From positions 18,996 through 64,414 of the forward strand of contig NZ_SDKD01000024.1 in NCBI RefSeq assembly GCF_004521915.1: DNA of 45,419 bases, read 5' to 3'. This DNA comes from Brevibacillus migulae (GTDB taxonomy: Bacteria; Bacillota; Bacilli; Brevibacillales; Brevibacillaceae). Positions 7,690 through 15,198 of this stretch are shown in pieces. Position 1 is the stretch's first letter. The number at the start of each line of letters is the position of its first letter. The notes under the pieces are model-generated. The model was given only the letters and a program-made list of their open reading frames with translations, did not search any database and was not told the DNA's origin. Position numbers and translations under genes: made by a program.

Positions 7690-9015
7690 ATGGCCAGAGA
7701 AAGCTTTGACAAAGAAATTCAGTTCTTGCGTATGCTCGTGCTTACAAGCGGTGCTTACAGCCGTCAGCAATTTGCGGAACGTTTGGGCATATCCGTCCAT
7801 ACCTTCGATAAAACGATCAAGCGTCTCAAAGAGATCGTCCATACGGTTACGGAAGAGCTTCCCGAAAACCAGGGCAAAGAATTTGCGGATATGCTCCGCT
7901 TTAGCTACTATGAATCGTCCGATCCGATGCTGCTGTTCCTCTATCGGGCCAAGTCCTTGAAGGAATCGGAAAGCTACCGGCTTTCATTGATTTTGATTGC
8001 CCTTCAGGAGCAATCGTTGACCGCGGCGGAGCTGATGGATGTTTGCTCGAGCGGACTTCCTGAGGATTTCCCGCTCCCTGACGAGAAAACGATCCGCACT
8101 GACCTCAAGTACCTGGAGGAAGTCGGAGTGATTCGCAGAGAGACTGGCAGGCGGCCTTATCGCTATCGCATGAATAATGATCTTGTGACGCAGCTGTCAG
8201 AAGATGAATTGCTAGATCTGTATGACTTCGTTGACGTGATGGCAAACACTCAGGTTCCTTCCGTTCAAGGGTATCTGCTGCGGGATAGCCTGAAGAAAGC
8301 GCGCAAACAAAAAGAGGACGCCCAGCCGATTGCAGAGCCGTTCCTCTACAAGTATCACTATTACTCTCGCATACTGGATGAGGCGCACCTCTACACCTTA
8401 TTCCAAGCAATTCGTGAGCGGCGGAAAATATGGTTTGTCTACTTTTCTCCCAAATCACGGACCCGGTATGCGTCCAAGAATACGAATCCCCTGTTTGAAC
8501 GGGAAGCCGCAGGGAAACAGGAGCTGTTGCTCCCGTTGAAAGTCGTGTACGACCACCAATACGGGAGATGGTATGTGCTCGGCAACGTTCCTCGCTTGGG
8601 CATTGTGAAATACAGGGTGGAAGGCCTTACCCAAATCGAGGTGGGTGAAGCCGTTTCCGAAGAGGAGTTTGCGCGTAAGCTCCAGAAACTTGAGGAAAGC
8701 TTGCGTTACAGCTGGTTAGTTGACACGGGCAATCCGGTGAAAATCAAAGCGCGCTTCTACCATCCAGAGGGAGCGCAAACCAATTTCATCAAGGAACGCG
8801 TGCAGCTCCAAGGACAATGGGGAACGATTACCGAGGAAAACGAAAACTCGTTCATCTATGAGATCACGGTGAATGGCACAACCGAGATTAAGCCGTGGCT
8901 CCGCAGCTTTGGTTCCAGCTGCGAGGTGCTGGAACCCAGCTATTTGCGTCGGGAGTTTATCGCAGAGTGGAAGGAGATTCAATCCTACTATGAACCTGTT
9001 CGAGAAGATCTTTAA
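7690..9015 (+). CDS. WYL-domain transcriptional regulator, RNA-repair locus
   Basis: 441 residues. Residues 1-50 carry an HTH (RQQFAERLGISVHTFDKTIKRL). A second winged-helix-like segment lies around 110-155 (EKTIRTDLKYLEEVGVI). The WYL domain spans about 225-320 with the signature RWYVLG at 293-298. A WCX-type C-terminal extension follows. WYL domains bind nucleic acid or nucleotide ligands and control DNA-damage (PafBC) and defence genes. Divergent from the Y RNA-Ro60-Pnkp operon, with about 140 bases between, so it probably senses RNA or DNA damage products and controls that operon (inference from context). The ATG is preceded by GGGGAG. It overlaps the next WYL gene by 26 bases. Confidence 0.9.
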   Translation: MARESFDKEIQFLRMLVLTSGAYSRQQFAERLGISVHTFDKTIKRLKEIVHTVTEELPENQGKEFADMLRFSYYESSDPMLLFLYRAKSLKESESYRLSLILIALQEQSLTAAELMDVCSSGLPEDFPLPDEKTIRTDLKYLEEVGVIRRETGRRPYRYRMNNDLVTQLSEDELLDLYDFVDVMANTQVPSVQGYLLRDSLKKARKQKEDAQPIAEPFLYKYHYYSRILDEAHLYTLFQAIRERRKIWFVYFSPKSRTRYASKNTNPLFEREAAGKQELLLPLKVVYDHQYGRWYVLGNVPRLGIVKYRVEGLTQIEVGEAVSEEEFARKLQKLEESLRYSWLVDTGNPVKIKARFYHPEGAQTNFIKERVQLQGQWGTITEENENSFIYEITVNGTTEIKPWLRSFGSSCEVLEPSYLRREFIAEWKEIQSYYEPVREDL

Positions 9016-9793
9016 TTATCAAGTGATCTCCCGCCTGGATGAATCGGGGACGTTTACGCTTACCTCCCAGGAACGCAGCTGGTTAAAAACGATGCTCGGC
9101 CATCCAGCCGCTGCCGACGCATTCCCGGCCGAAACGCTGGAAAAATTAGTGACACTTTTGGAGCAGGAAGAGACCATTGAATTTTCCGGGTTGATGGAAA
9201 AAGCAAAAAGCATGGAGAAGCAGGTGTATCACCCGCTCCTGCGCACACTCCGCCGCATTCTGGAAAAGAACCAGGGGATTCGCATCACCTATTGTAATAA
9301 AGATGGCAGGATCAACTGCGATCAATCAGGCTTTCCTTATAAGCTGGAATATTCGATGGTCAAAAAGGAATGGTATTTGCTTTGGTACCATCGCAGGCAT
9401 CACCTCTACATGTCGACGAAGCTTCAGAATATCGAGTCTGTCCATGAGGAATCAGTACCTGCCACCCTTGCTGAAGAGCTAACGGCGAAAATCGAAGCGA
9501 GGCTGGAATCGCGAAAAGAGCATGCGGTCATCGAGGTTGTCCGGATGTATAATCGAGAATTATCAAGAATCCTCTATGCTTTCTCCTGTTTTGAAAAAGA
9601 AGTAGCGTACCTGGATGAAAGCGATATTTACCGCATCAAAGTTACATATCTCGGTGACGAACGCGAGTATGTACTCTCCAAAATCCGGTTTCTCGGTAAA
9701 CGGGTGCGGGTAATAGAAGGCGAGCAGCTTAAGCAGCGGATGTATGAGTCGACGGCAAAAGCTTTGGCTCGTTATGGGGTTGAGCAGGTGTAA
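8990..9793 (+). CDS. Second WYL-domain protein, partner of the upstream regulator
   Basis: 267 residues. The middle (about 95-160) matches a WYL domain (ITYCNKDG..., WYLLWYHRRH, LYMSTKLQNI). The last third (from about 175) resembles a WCX-type C-terminal domain. The N-terminus (1-90) is helical and shows no convincing HTH, so it may act as a partner of the upstream protein, like the paired PafB and PafC. I use ATG 8990, inside the end of the first WYL gene (26-base overlap), with AAGGAG about 13 bases upstream; a longer in-frame extension is only a shadow of the first gene. Its role in controlling the RNA-repair operon is inferred from position. Confidence 0.85.
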   Translation: MNLFEKIFNYQVISRLDESGTFTLTSQERSWLKTMLGHPAAADAFPAETLEKLVTLLEQEETIEFSGLMEKAKSMEKQVYHPLLRTLRRILEKNQGIRITYCNKDGRINCDQSGFPYKLEYSMVKKEWYLLWYHRRHHLYMSTKLQNIESVHEESVPATLAEELTAKIEARLESRKEHAVIEVVRMYNRELSRILYAFSCFEKEVAYLDESDIYRIKVTYLGDEREYVLSKIRFLGKRVRVIEGEQLKQRMYESTAKALARYGVEQV

Positions 9794-9843
9794 GTGTGGT
9801 AAACCGATTTTGCAAAACCGCGGAGAGTTTCCCTAGGATAAGA

Positions 9844-9889
9844 CAGCCGCATTCTATGACTTGAAAAATGAAGTCTTAGACTACGGCTG
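9844..9889. repeat. Hairpin repeat, GAAAATAAAG family
   Basis: CAGCCG (9844-9849) and CGGCTG (9884-9889) flank an inner hairpin GACTT-GAAAAATG-AAGTC. The core TTGAAAAATGAAGTCTTAGA matches the 967-1029 and 12311-12451 repeats. It lies downstream of the second WYL gene and may also act as its terminator. Confidence 0.6.
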
Positions 9890-9962
9890 CTTTATTGAAG
9901 CTAACGATCCCCGGTAGCGTAACTGGCTATCCACATCAATGTGACTGTTCCTAAGCAAACGC

Positions 9963-10544
9963 TCATTTATCCAAATGTTGGAGGAATTCGAGTACACGCT
10001 GCAACAGCAGCGTCGTTGCGTTGGCGTCATATGACGGCAAACTGCTATCTGCAAAGAAGTGCTCATTTCCTGGGTACAAAAAGAGTTCGGCATGATCGGC
10101 TGTATCCACGAGCTCGCGTGCCGCCTCAATGTCGCCCTCATCAACGAAGTAGGGATCAGCGTCCATGCCGTGAATCTGCACCGGTAATTCCGCCGGCCAG
10201 GGAGATCCGAACATCGAGGTCGGAACGCAGGAGTAAAACAACAATGCACCACGAGCGCCTTTACGAGTCTGAGCGAGCTGCTGAGCCGCAACCACACCGA
10301 GCGAAAACCCCGCGTAGATGATCTCACGCGGAAGCTCACTGGCCACACGTATACCTCGCTCTGTTATCTCTTCGAAGCCGATCTCATTGACATAGGCCAT
10401 ACCATCCTCGATCGTAGTAAATAAATGACCGTCGAAAAGGTCAGGAACATGAACAGTGTGACCCGCCCCTCTGAGCTCGTCGGCGAAAGCATTAACACCC
10501 TTTGTTAGTCCCAATGAGTGGTGAAATAAAAGAATCTCTGCCAT
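9963..10544 (-). CDS. Dienelactone hydrolase family protein
   Basis: 193-residue alpha/beta hydrolase of the DLH type. It starts AEILLFHHSLGLTKGV and carries DLFDGHLF, the nucleophile elbow GFSLG with serine rather than the cysteine of classical DLH (about residues 80-84), and HGMDADPYF, YPGNEHFF as the acid and base regions. The family hydrolyses small lactones or esters; many members have no known substrate. ATG 10544 has GAAAGGAG 8 bases upstream. It stands alone, flanked by intergenic repeats on both sides. Confidence 0.85.
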   Translation of the reverse strand: MAEILLFHHSLGLTKGVNAFADELRGAGHTVHVPDLFDGHLFTTIEDGMAYVNEIGFEEITERGIRVASELPREIIYAGFSLGVVAAQQLAQTRKGARGALLFYSCVPTSMFGSPWPAELPVQIHGMDADPYFVDEGDIEAARELVDTADHAELFLYPGNEHFFADSSLPSYDANATTLLLQRVLEFLQHLDK

Positions 10545-10617
10545 TTCTCTTCTCCTTTCAAGAACTAAAATGATGAAAATTGTTCCTCAATAGATTTTGC
10601 TTCCTTCCTGTCGTTTT

Positions 10618-10690
10618 CCTGCGCATTAACGTAGCAATAAAAAACGGCTGCCGAAGCAACCGTTATTACAGAAACGTACCCATTAACTCC
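10618..10690. repeat. Dispersed repeat, CGGCTGCCGAAGCAACCG family
   Basis: Contains AAAAAACGGCTGCCGAAGCA, shared with 23874-23950 and 38371-38450, followed by a degenerate tail (ACGTACCCATTAACTCC). The remainder of the 10545-10861 gap shows nothing else recognisable. Confidence 0.6.
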
Positions 10691-10861
10691 ATGAAGCACA
10701 AAGAAATCATCAAAAGACTCTCCGCTTCAACGCATCCCTTTCGTCAATAAATGAGGCTACATTTTTAAGCTGGATTTTTAATTGATTTTTATCAAAATCG
10801 TCCCCAAATACTGACTGCCGATGGGTTGCCTAGCCGAACCGTCGCGCTGTCGGGCATGAGC

Positions 10862-11419
10862 TCATTCGGACGGCGTGTCCGGGTACCACACGCCAAGCCA
10901 CTGTTCGGCGCCGTAGTCCTCGAACCGCTCCACCTCGGTGAACCCCAGCTTCGCCGCGACGCGCATCGCGGCCTCGTTGGCGGTCTGGGTAGAGAGCACC
11001 ACCGGCTCGCCGGGATGCGCATCGGCAAACCATCCGAGCGCCGCTGCGCACGCCTCGGTGGCGTACCCGCGTCCCCACGCCTGCGGCAGGAACATGTAGC
11101 CGAGCTCGGTCTCCCCGCCCTCTGGACGGATGTGACCCTTACGCTCCGGGTCGCGCCGATCGAGCGTGATCATGCCGATCATTGTTCCGTTGAGCTCGAC
11201 CACGAAGAAGCCGAAGCGCTGCCCGGGCACCTCGGGCAGCACGCGCTCGAGCTCGTCACGCGGTCGGGAGCCGCCGACGTAGGTGCCCACCTCTGGTGAG
11301 GCGAATAGGTCGATCAGCGCCGCACGGTCCCTTGCCTCCGACTGGCGGAGTACCAGCCGCTCGGTCATGATCGGGGCAGGTGGCCAGGCGACGCCGTGTG
11401 CTGTGATCTCATCCGACAT
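10862..11419 (-). CDS. GNAT N-acetyltransferase (RimJ/RimL type)
   Basis: 185 residues. TERLVLRQSEARD at the N-terminus is the usual RimJ/RimL opening. The acetyl-CoA loop is in LPQAWGRGYATEACAAALGW (QxxGxG/A), and NEAAMRVAAKLGFTEVERFED is motif B. It should acetylate an amine, either a protein N-terminus or a small molecule; the substrate is unknown. The gene is clearly richer in G and C than its left-hand neighbours, with third positions mostly G or C, and reads like an actinobacterial gene. GGGAG precedes ATG 11419. It opens the GC-rich block 10862-13867. Confidence 0.88.
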   Translation of the reverse strand: MSDEITAHGVAWPPAPIMTERLVLRQSEARDRAALIDLFASPEVGTYVGGSRPRDELERVLPEVPGQRFGFFVVELNGTMIGMITLDRRDPERKGHIRPEGGETELGYMFLPQAWGRGYATEACAAALGWFADAHPGEPVVLSTQTANEAAMRVAAKLGFTEVERFEDYGAEQWLGVWYPDTPSE

Positions 11420-11547
11420 GGTGTAATCTCCCTTCTCTATTTAGTTCTGTTTGTCCATGTCTGATAACATATATCATTCATGTATTCCTCCTTGAGACCA
11501 CCTCAGATAATTTACGTACCCTTTTGGCAGCTGGGTCAACCGCACAA

Positions 11548-12078
11548 CTAAACTGGTACGTAGGTCAATCTGATCACCTGCTCGCCAATTCGATCGCTTG
11601 CCACGAGGCGCAGCGGCGGCCGCGGACCAGCGAAGAACGGCTTGCCGTTACCCAGCACGACTGGATGGAGATAAAGTCGATACTCATCAACGAGACCGAG
11701 CTCCGTTAGACTGTGCGCCAACTCCGGCCCGGCAACTTCAATCTCCCCTTCATGCTGAGCCTTCAGCCCACGTATGGCCGCTGCGAGGTCGCCCTCGATC
11801 AGAGAAGCGTTCGGACCGACGGACTTTAACGTCCTCGACACCACCCACTTCGGTTTGCTTTGCCACGCCGCTGCGTATTCTCGTTCCGGCGCATCCCATT
11901 CCAAATGGTCTCCGTCCCAATACCGCATGGTCTCGTACATAAGGCGCCCGTACACGATGCCCGCCAGGCCGCGCACGTCCTCAATGAAATGACGGAATAG
12001 CACGGGGGCGGGCTGAAATGCCATGTGGTCGACGAACCCGTCCAGAGACTGGTTCAATGCGAAAACGATCTTTGCCAT
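11548..12078 (-). CDS. Dihydrofolate reductase-like (RibD C-terminal) protein
   Basis: 176 residues with the DHFR/RibD-C fold: KIVFALNQSLDGFV at the start, GIVYGRLMYETM (nucleotide loop), KWVVSRTL, EGEIEVAGPELAHSLTELGLVDEYRL and HPVVLGNGKPFF. The family contains NADPH-dependent reductases, mostly of unknown substrate and often found next to resistance genes. GGGAGGAG lies 10 bases before ATG 12078. GC-rich like its neighbours. A second, AT-rich member of the same family lies at 29270-29824, so the two were probably acquired separately. Confidence 0.88.
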   Translation of the reverse strand: MAKIVFALNQSLDGFVDHMAFQPAPVLFRHFIEDVRGLAGIVYGRLMYETMRYWDGDHLEWDAPEREYAAAWQSKPKWVVSRTLKSVGPNASLIEGDLAAAIRGLKAQHEGEIEVAGPELAHSLTELGLVDEYRLYLHPVVLGNGKPFFAGPRPPLRLVASDRIGEQVIRLTYVPV

Positions 12079-12310
12079 GCCACTGACTCTCCTCCCTGGT
12101 TTTCTCGCACATTTATCATCAGGATTAAACGTTCCAGTTGCAGCCTCTTTTATACCTACATTTTATCTTCCAACAGTATGTCCGGTTTCTTATGGATTGC
12201 TAATGTGACCAGACCTGGCCCGACTGAATTGATTCTTTCGTTTCACAAGGGAAAACAATCCTGCCCTCTAGCCTAACGAAGCAGCCGTAGATATTCGCGG
12301 CAGCTGTTCG

Positions 12311-12451
12311 GTGAAAATAAAGCATTAGACTGGAGTCGTTGATCTAACGCGGTTTTGAATTGAAAAACCGTCGGCATTTGAAAAATAAGTTTTAGATTTG
12401 ATCCGTTAAAGGAAACAGCGGCGGATCAAGACTAGAAAAAAAGTCTTAGAC
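12311..12451. repeat. Three further copies of GAAAATAAAG repeat
   Basis: Copies at 12311-12330, 12378-12397 and 12432-12451 on the plus strand, each GAAAA(T/A)AA then A or G and a TTAGA(C/T) end. The last is embedded in a GCGG...CCGC inverted arrangement. They fill part of the 530-base gap 12079-12608, where I see no gene. Confidence 0.6.
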
Positions 12452-12608
12452 CTGCCGCTGTTGTCATTCAACTAACCTTCCCCAGAATTTTTGCAACCGC
12501 CGGCTCCCGACCCGATAATACTACCAACATGGACACACCACGCGCGGCGGTCAGGAGAGTTTCAGGCGCGAACTTCCTCCATTACTCTTTGCGTAGGAAC
12601 GCTGTCCG

Positions 12609-13013
12609 TTAAGGCCTGCCGCTGAACCGCTCGAGCGCTTCCTCGGTAACCGGAGCGAAGAGGTTGACGAGGTTGCCGTCGGGGTCGCGAAACAGTGCAG
12701 AGCGGTTCCCCCATGGCATCGTGGTCGGTTCCTGTACCCACTCGTCGACAAGCGGCTTCAAGCGCGTATACTCGGCATCGACGTCGTGAACTCGAAACTC
12801 GATGATGACGGTGTGGTTGTCGGCCGCGCGCACGGAACCGGCGCCGAACAGTTGCACCGTCTGGGAGTGGCCGATCGCCAGGGTACACGATGGCAGAATG
12901 AACTCAGCGAAGACAGGGGCGGGGCGCTTCGCCAAAACACCTGTGACTTTTTCATAGAACACGACGAGTCGATCCAAGTCGTCAGTAATTATGCGTACAG
13001 AAGCGAAATTCAT
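12609..13013 (-). CDS. VOC (glyoxalase/bleomycin-resistance) superfamily protein
   Basis: 134 residues, one VOC module with two beta-alpha-beta-beta-beta halves: MNFASVRIITDDLDRLVVFYEKVTG and FRVHDVDAEYTRLKPLVDEW...RSALFRDPDGNLVNLFAP. FRDPDGN is the typical late VOC signature. Such proteins either sequester drugs or are metal-dependent lyases, isomerases or dioxygenases; the substrate is unknown. GAAAGGATGAT precedes ATG 13013. A perfect palindrome (13039-13063) lies just upstream, and a TetR gene follows divergently, so this gene is the likely regulated target. GC-rich. Confidence 0.88.
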   Translation of the reverse strand: MNFASVRIITDDLDRLVVFYEKVTGVLAKRPAPVFAEFILPSCTLAIGHSQTVQLFGAGSVRAADNHTVIIEFRVHDVDAEYTRLKPLVDEWVQEPTTMPWGNRSALFRDPDGNLVNLFAPVTEEALERFSGRP

Positions 13014-13038
13014 GAAACATCATCCTTTCGATAATAAA

Positions 13039-13063
13039 ACGCTACGATACTGTATCGTAGCGT
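13039..13063. promoter_or_regulatory. TetR-type operator, perfect 12-bp palindrome
   Basis: ACGCTACGATAC (13039-13050), one central T, then GTATCGTAGCGT (13052-13063): perfect 12-base arms. It lies 25 bases upstream of the VOC gene start and 208 bases upstream of the divergent TetR gene. GATACNGTATC is a core seen in TetR-family operators. Proposed to repress the VOC gene. Confidence 0.8.
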
Positions 13064-13270
13064 AACATATTGACCTGGAGAATACAAGTGACCGTACGAC
13101 TAACAAAAATGACTCGAAAATGCTTCGTTGCCTCACTGAAGCACAATCAAGGAGTGCTGTAAATGGCAAGCCGAAATCCCCGGCGCCAAGGATGCTCTCA
13201 TGGTATAATGTGAAGGAATTTTTATTAAGGCAACGAATCCAAGTCTAAGTACTTTTATGTTGGAGGGAAG

Positions 13271-13867
13271 ATGGTGACTTCGTCTAAGAAATCTGAACCT
13301 GTGCCGTCGGCCAATTTGAATAGACGCGTCGAGCGTTCACGACATGCCATCCTGACCACTGCGTTTGAACTGCTCAGCGAAGGCGGTGTGGCTAGCTTTT
13401 CCGTCGACGAGGTGGCGCGTCGTTCCGGGGTCGCGAAGACGACCATCTACCGCCACTGGCCGACGCGTGAAGCGCTGGTGATCGATGCCTGTTCACGGAT
13501 GATTGCCGAGCAGGAAACGCCCGACACCGGCTCGCTCGAAGGTGACGTCACGGCTATCCTGATGGAAATCGCGCACCTGCTACCGACGGCGAATTGGTCC
13601 TACGTCCTGCCGTCAATCGTCGACACAGCCGAGCGCAATCCGGAGTTCGCGGAAATCCACAGTCGGATTCAGCGCGGACACGCCGCCCCCCTGCGAGAGG
13701 TTCTACAGCGCGCGGTAGACAGAGGCGAGCTGTCGGCACACACCGACGTGTCAACTATCGTCGCAGCTCTGCTGGGGCCACTCTTCTACCGCCGCTGGTT
13801 CTCACGCGAACCGATCGACGACCAGTTCGTAAAGGCGATCATCAAACGTGCACTCGCTTCACTTTAG
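13271..13867 (+). CDS. TetR/AcrR-family repressor
   Basis: 198 residues. The HTH is at about 22-68: RSRHAILTTAFELLSEGGVASFSVDEVARRSGVAKTTIYRHWPTREAL is a textbook TetR N-terminus. A helical ligand-binding domain follows, with PLFYRRWFSREPID near the end. ATG 13271 is preceded by TTGGAGGGAAG. It is divergent from the VOC gene with a perfect palindrome between them, so it probably controls that gene and perhaps the reductase and GNAT to the left. GC-rich and actinobacterial in style, matching the rest of 10862-13867. Confidence 0.92.
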   Translation: MVTSSKKSEPVPSANLNRRVERSRHAILTTAFELLSEGGVASFSVDEVARRSGVAKTTIYRHWPTREALVIDACSRMIAEQETPDTGSLEGDVTAILMEIAHLLPTANWSYVLPSIVDTAERNPEFAEIHSRIQRGHAAPLREVLQRAVDRGELSAHTDVSTIVAALLGPLFYRRWFSREPIDDQFVKAIIKRALASL

Positions 13868-13962
13868 TACGAGGCCTATCACTGCTTGGCCGAACATCGA
13901 TGGCGGACCAGCAACTATCTATTTTGCGCGCCCTAAGGCTTCGGCGTCCTGACGCAACGCGA

Positions 13963-13994
13963 TCGAACCCTCGACCTGGAGAGCGAGGGTTCGA
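13963..13994 (+). terminator. Strong stem-loop after TetR gene
   Basis: TCGAACCCTCG (13963-13973) and CGAGGGTTCGA (13984-13994), perfect 11-bp stem with a 10-base loop, about 100 bases past the TetR stop. It is followed by AAACAG rather than a T run, so termination is uncertain. GC-rich sequence ends near here and AT-rich sequence resumes. Confidence 0.45.
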
Positions 13995-14157
13995 AAACAG
14001 ATTAGATACATGAACGGTGTTTCTTTATATTTCAAGGCGTTCTTAGAGTCCAAATTCCTGCTCTAATTAGCGTTTGTTTTCGATGTTGGCAGTCCCATAC
14101 CCGATCTGGTTGTAGTGTCGCATTGCAACCTGGGCGTTAGTTTACCGCTATTGTTAG

Positions 14158-14175
14158 TCTAATACTTTATTTCTC
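14158..14175. repeat. Single GAAAATAAAG-family copy
   Basis: On the minus strand GAGAAATAAAGTATTAGAC matches the repeat core found at 967-1029 and 12311-12451. It lies in the 413-base gap between the TetR and sigma-factor genes, which otherwise holds only the two stem-loops annotated here. Confidence 0.55.
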
Positions 14176-14202
14176 AGTCTTTTCTTTTAACAAGTATTTA
14201 GA

Positions 14203-14222
14203 GCCATCCTTTGTGGGATGGC
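14203..14222 (-). terminator. Terminator-like hairpin after sigma-factor gene
   Basis: GCCATCC (14203-14209) and GGATGGC (14216-14222) form a perfect 7-bp stem about 60 bases downstream of the ECF sigma stop. The minus-strand tail is TCTAAATACTTG. It resembles the hairpin at 861-878. Confidence 0.5.
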
Positions 14223-14281
14223 CCTTACTTTGTAAATTATTTAACTTTGATGGAGACTTGGAAAAATCCGCAGTCGCCTGA

Positions 14282-15175
14282 CTAAACCCAGACAAGCTTA
14301 TCCGGGTTTCGTACGGCATACATTTTGGCAAGCTTTCCGCGTCGGAGTTGTAATAATATTGCGGCCAGAGTTTCGTCCTCCGAACGGAGTACTATACCGG
14401 TCTCACCGTTCAGAGGGACAGCCTCGAAGCGAAGTTTTCCCTGATAGGACCCAATACTCTTGAACCCGTCGAGCAGAGCTCGGGCCACGTGATCGCACGA
14501 TTGCACCGGACGTTTGTACGCGGTTGCTTTTCCGCCTCCATCGGCAACGAGCATGACGTCTTCGGTCAACAGAGACATTACATGATCGACGTTACCTTGC
14601 TCGAGGGATGCGAGGAACTGGTTAACCCATTCCTGTTCGACCGCCTCGACCTCGACTGGCTCATCTTCGGATATTCCCATCTTACTTTTTGCCCGGCTCA
14701 TTAATTTGCGGCAATTCGCCTCTTTCTTGCCCAGCAGTTCGGCTATTTCGGGATAATCGAACCCCAGCGCCTCACGCAGGACGAAAACTGTCCGTTCTGT
14801 CGGAGACAACCGCTCGAGCAGTACGAGCATAGCGTAAGACAGCAGATCGCGGCGGACGACCGTCGTCTCGAGCTGATCCGCATCCTGCGTCCGAATCGGT
14901 TCAGGGAGCCAGGGACCGACGTACATCTCCCTCTTCTTCCTCGCCGACTTTTGCAGATTGAGGCAGCGATTGGTTACCATCTTGCACAAATACGCTTTCG
15001 GCTCCTCCAAACGTTCGGGATGTACGTCACACGCCTTAACAAATACATCCTGCACCGCATCTTCCGCGTCTGCCGTGGAGCCAGTCAACTGATAAGCCAA
15101 CGTGAACAAAAGCGCTCTATATTGATCATACAGTTCCTCCATCCGTCGTTTCACCTTCTCCGGGCTATTAGACAT
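14282..15175 (-). CDS. ECF41-group RNA polymerase sigma factor (SigJ-like)
   Basis: 297 residues. Sigma region 2 spans about 12-80 (TLAYQLTGSTADAEDAVQDVF) and region 4 about 115-170 (LSPTERTVFVLREALGFDYPEIAELL). A fused SnoaL-like C-terminal domain follows. The three hallmark motifs of ECF41 are present: WLPEP at 89-93 in the linker, DGGGK at 212-216 and NPDKL at 290-294. In this group the C-terminal domain, rather than a separate anti-sigma factor, tunes activity, and partner genes usually encode oxidoreductases, decarboxylases or epimerases. Here an FAD-dependent oxidoreductase lies 23 bases upstream in the same operon, which fits the rule. Confidence 0.95.
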   Translation of the reverse strand: MSNSPEKVKRRMEELYDQYRALLFTLAYQLTGSTADAEDAVQDVFVKACDVHPERLEEPKAYLCKMVTNRCLNLQKSARKKREMYVGPWLPEPIRTQDADQLETTVVRRDLLSYAMLVLLERLSPTERTVFVLREALGFDYPEIAELLGKKEANCRKLMSRAKSKMGISEDEPVEVEAVEQEWVNQFLASLEQGNVDHVMSLLTEDVMLVADGGGKATAYKRPVQSCDHVARALLDGFKSIGSYQGKLRFEAVPLNGETGIVLRSEDETLAAILLQLRRGKLAKMYAVRNPDKLVWV

Positions 15176-15198
15176 TAATATACTTGGTCCCTTTGTTT

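Noticed and set aside
12105..12276. Small plus-strand open frames upstream of the RibD-like gene
   Set aside because: No ribosome binding site, no recognisable composition, and they overlap the start of the opposite-strand gene and a repeat region.
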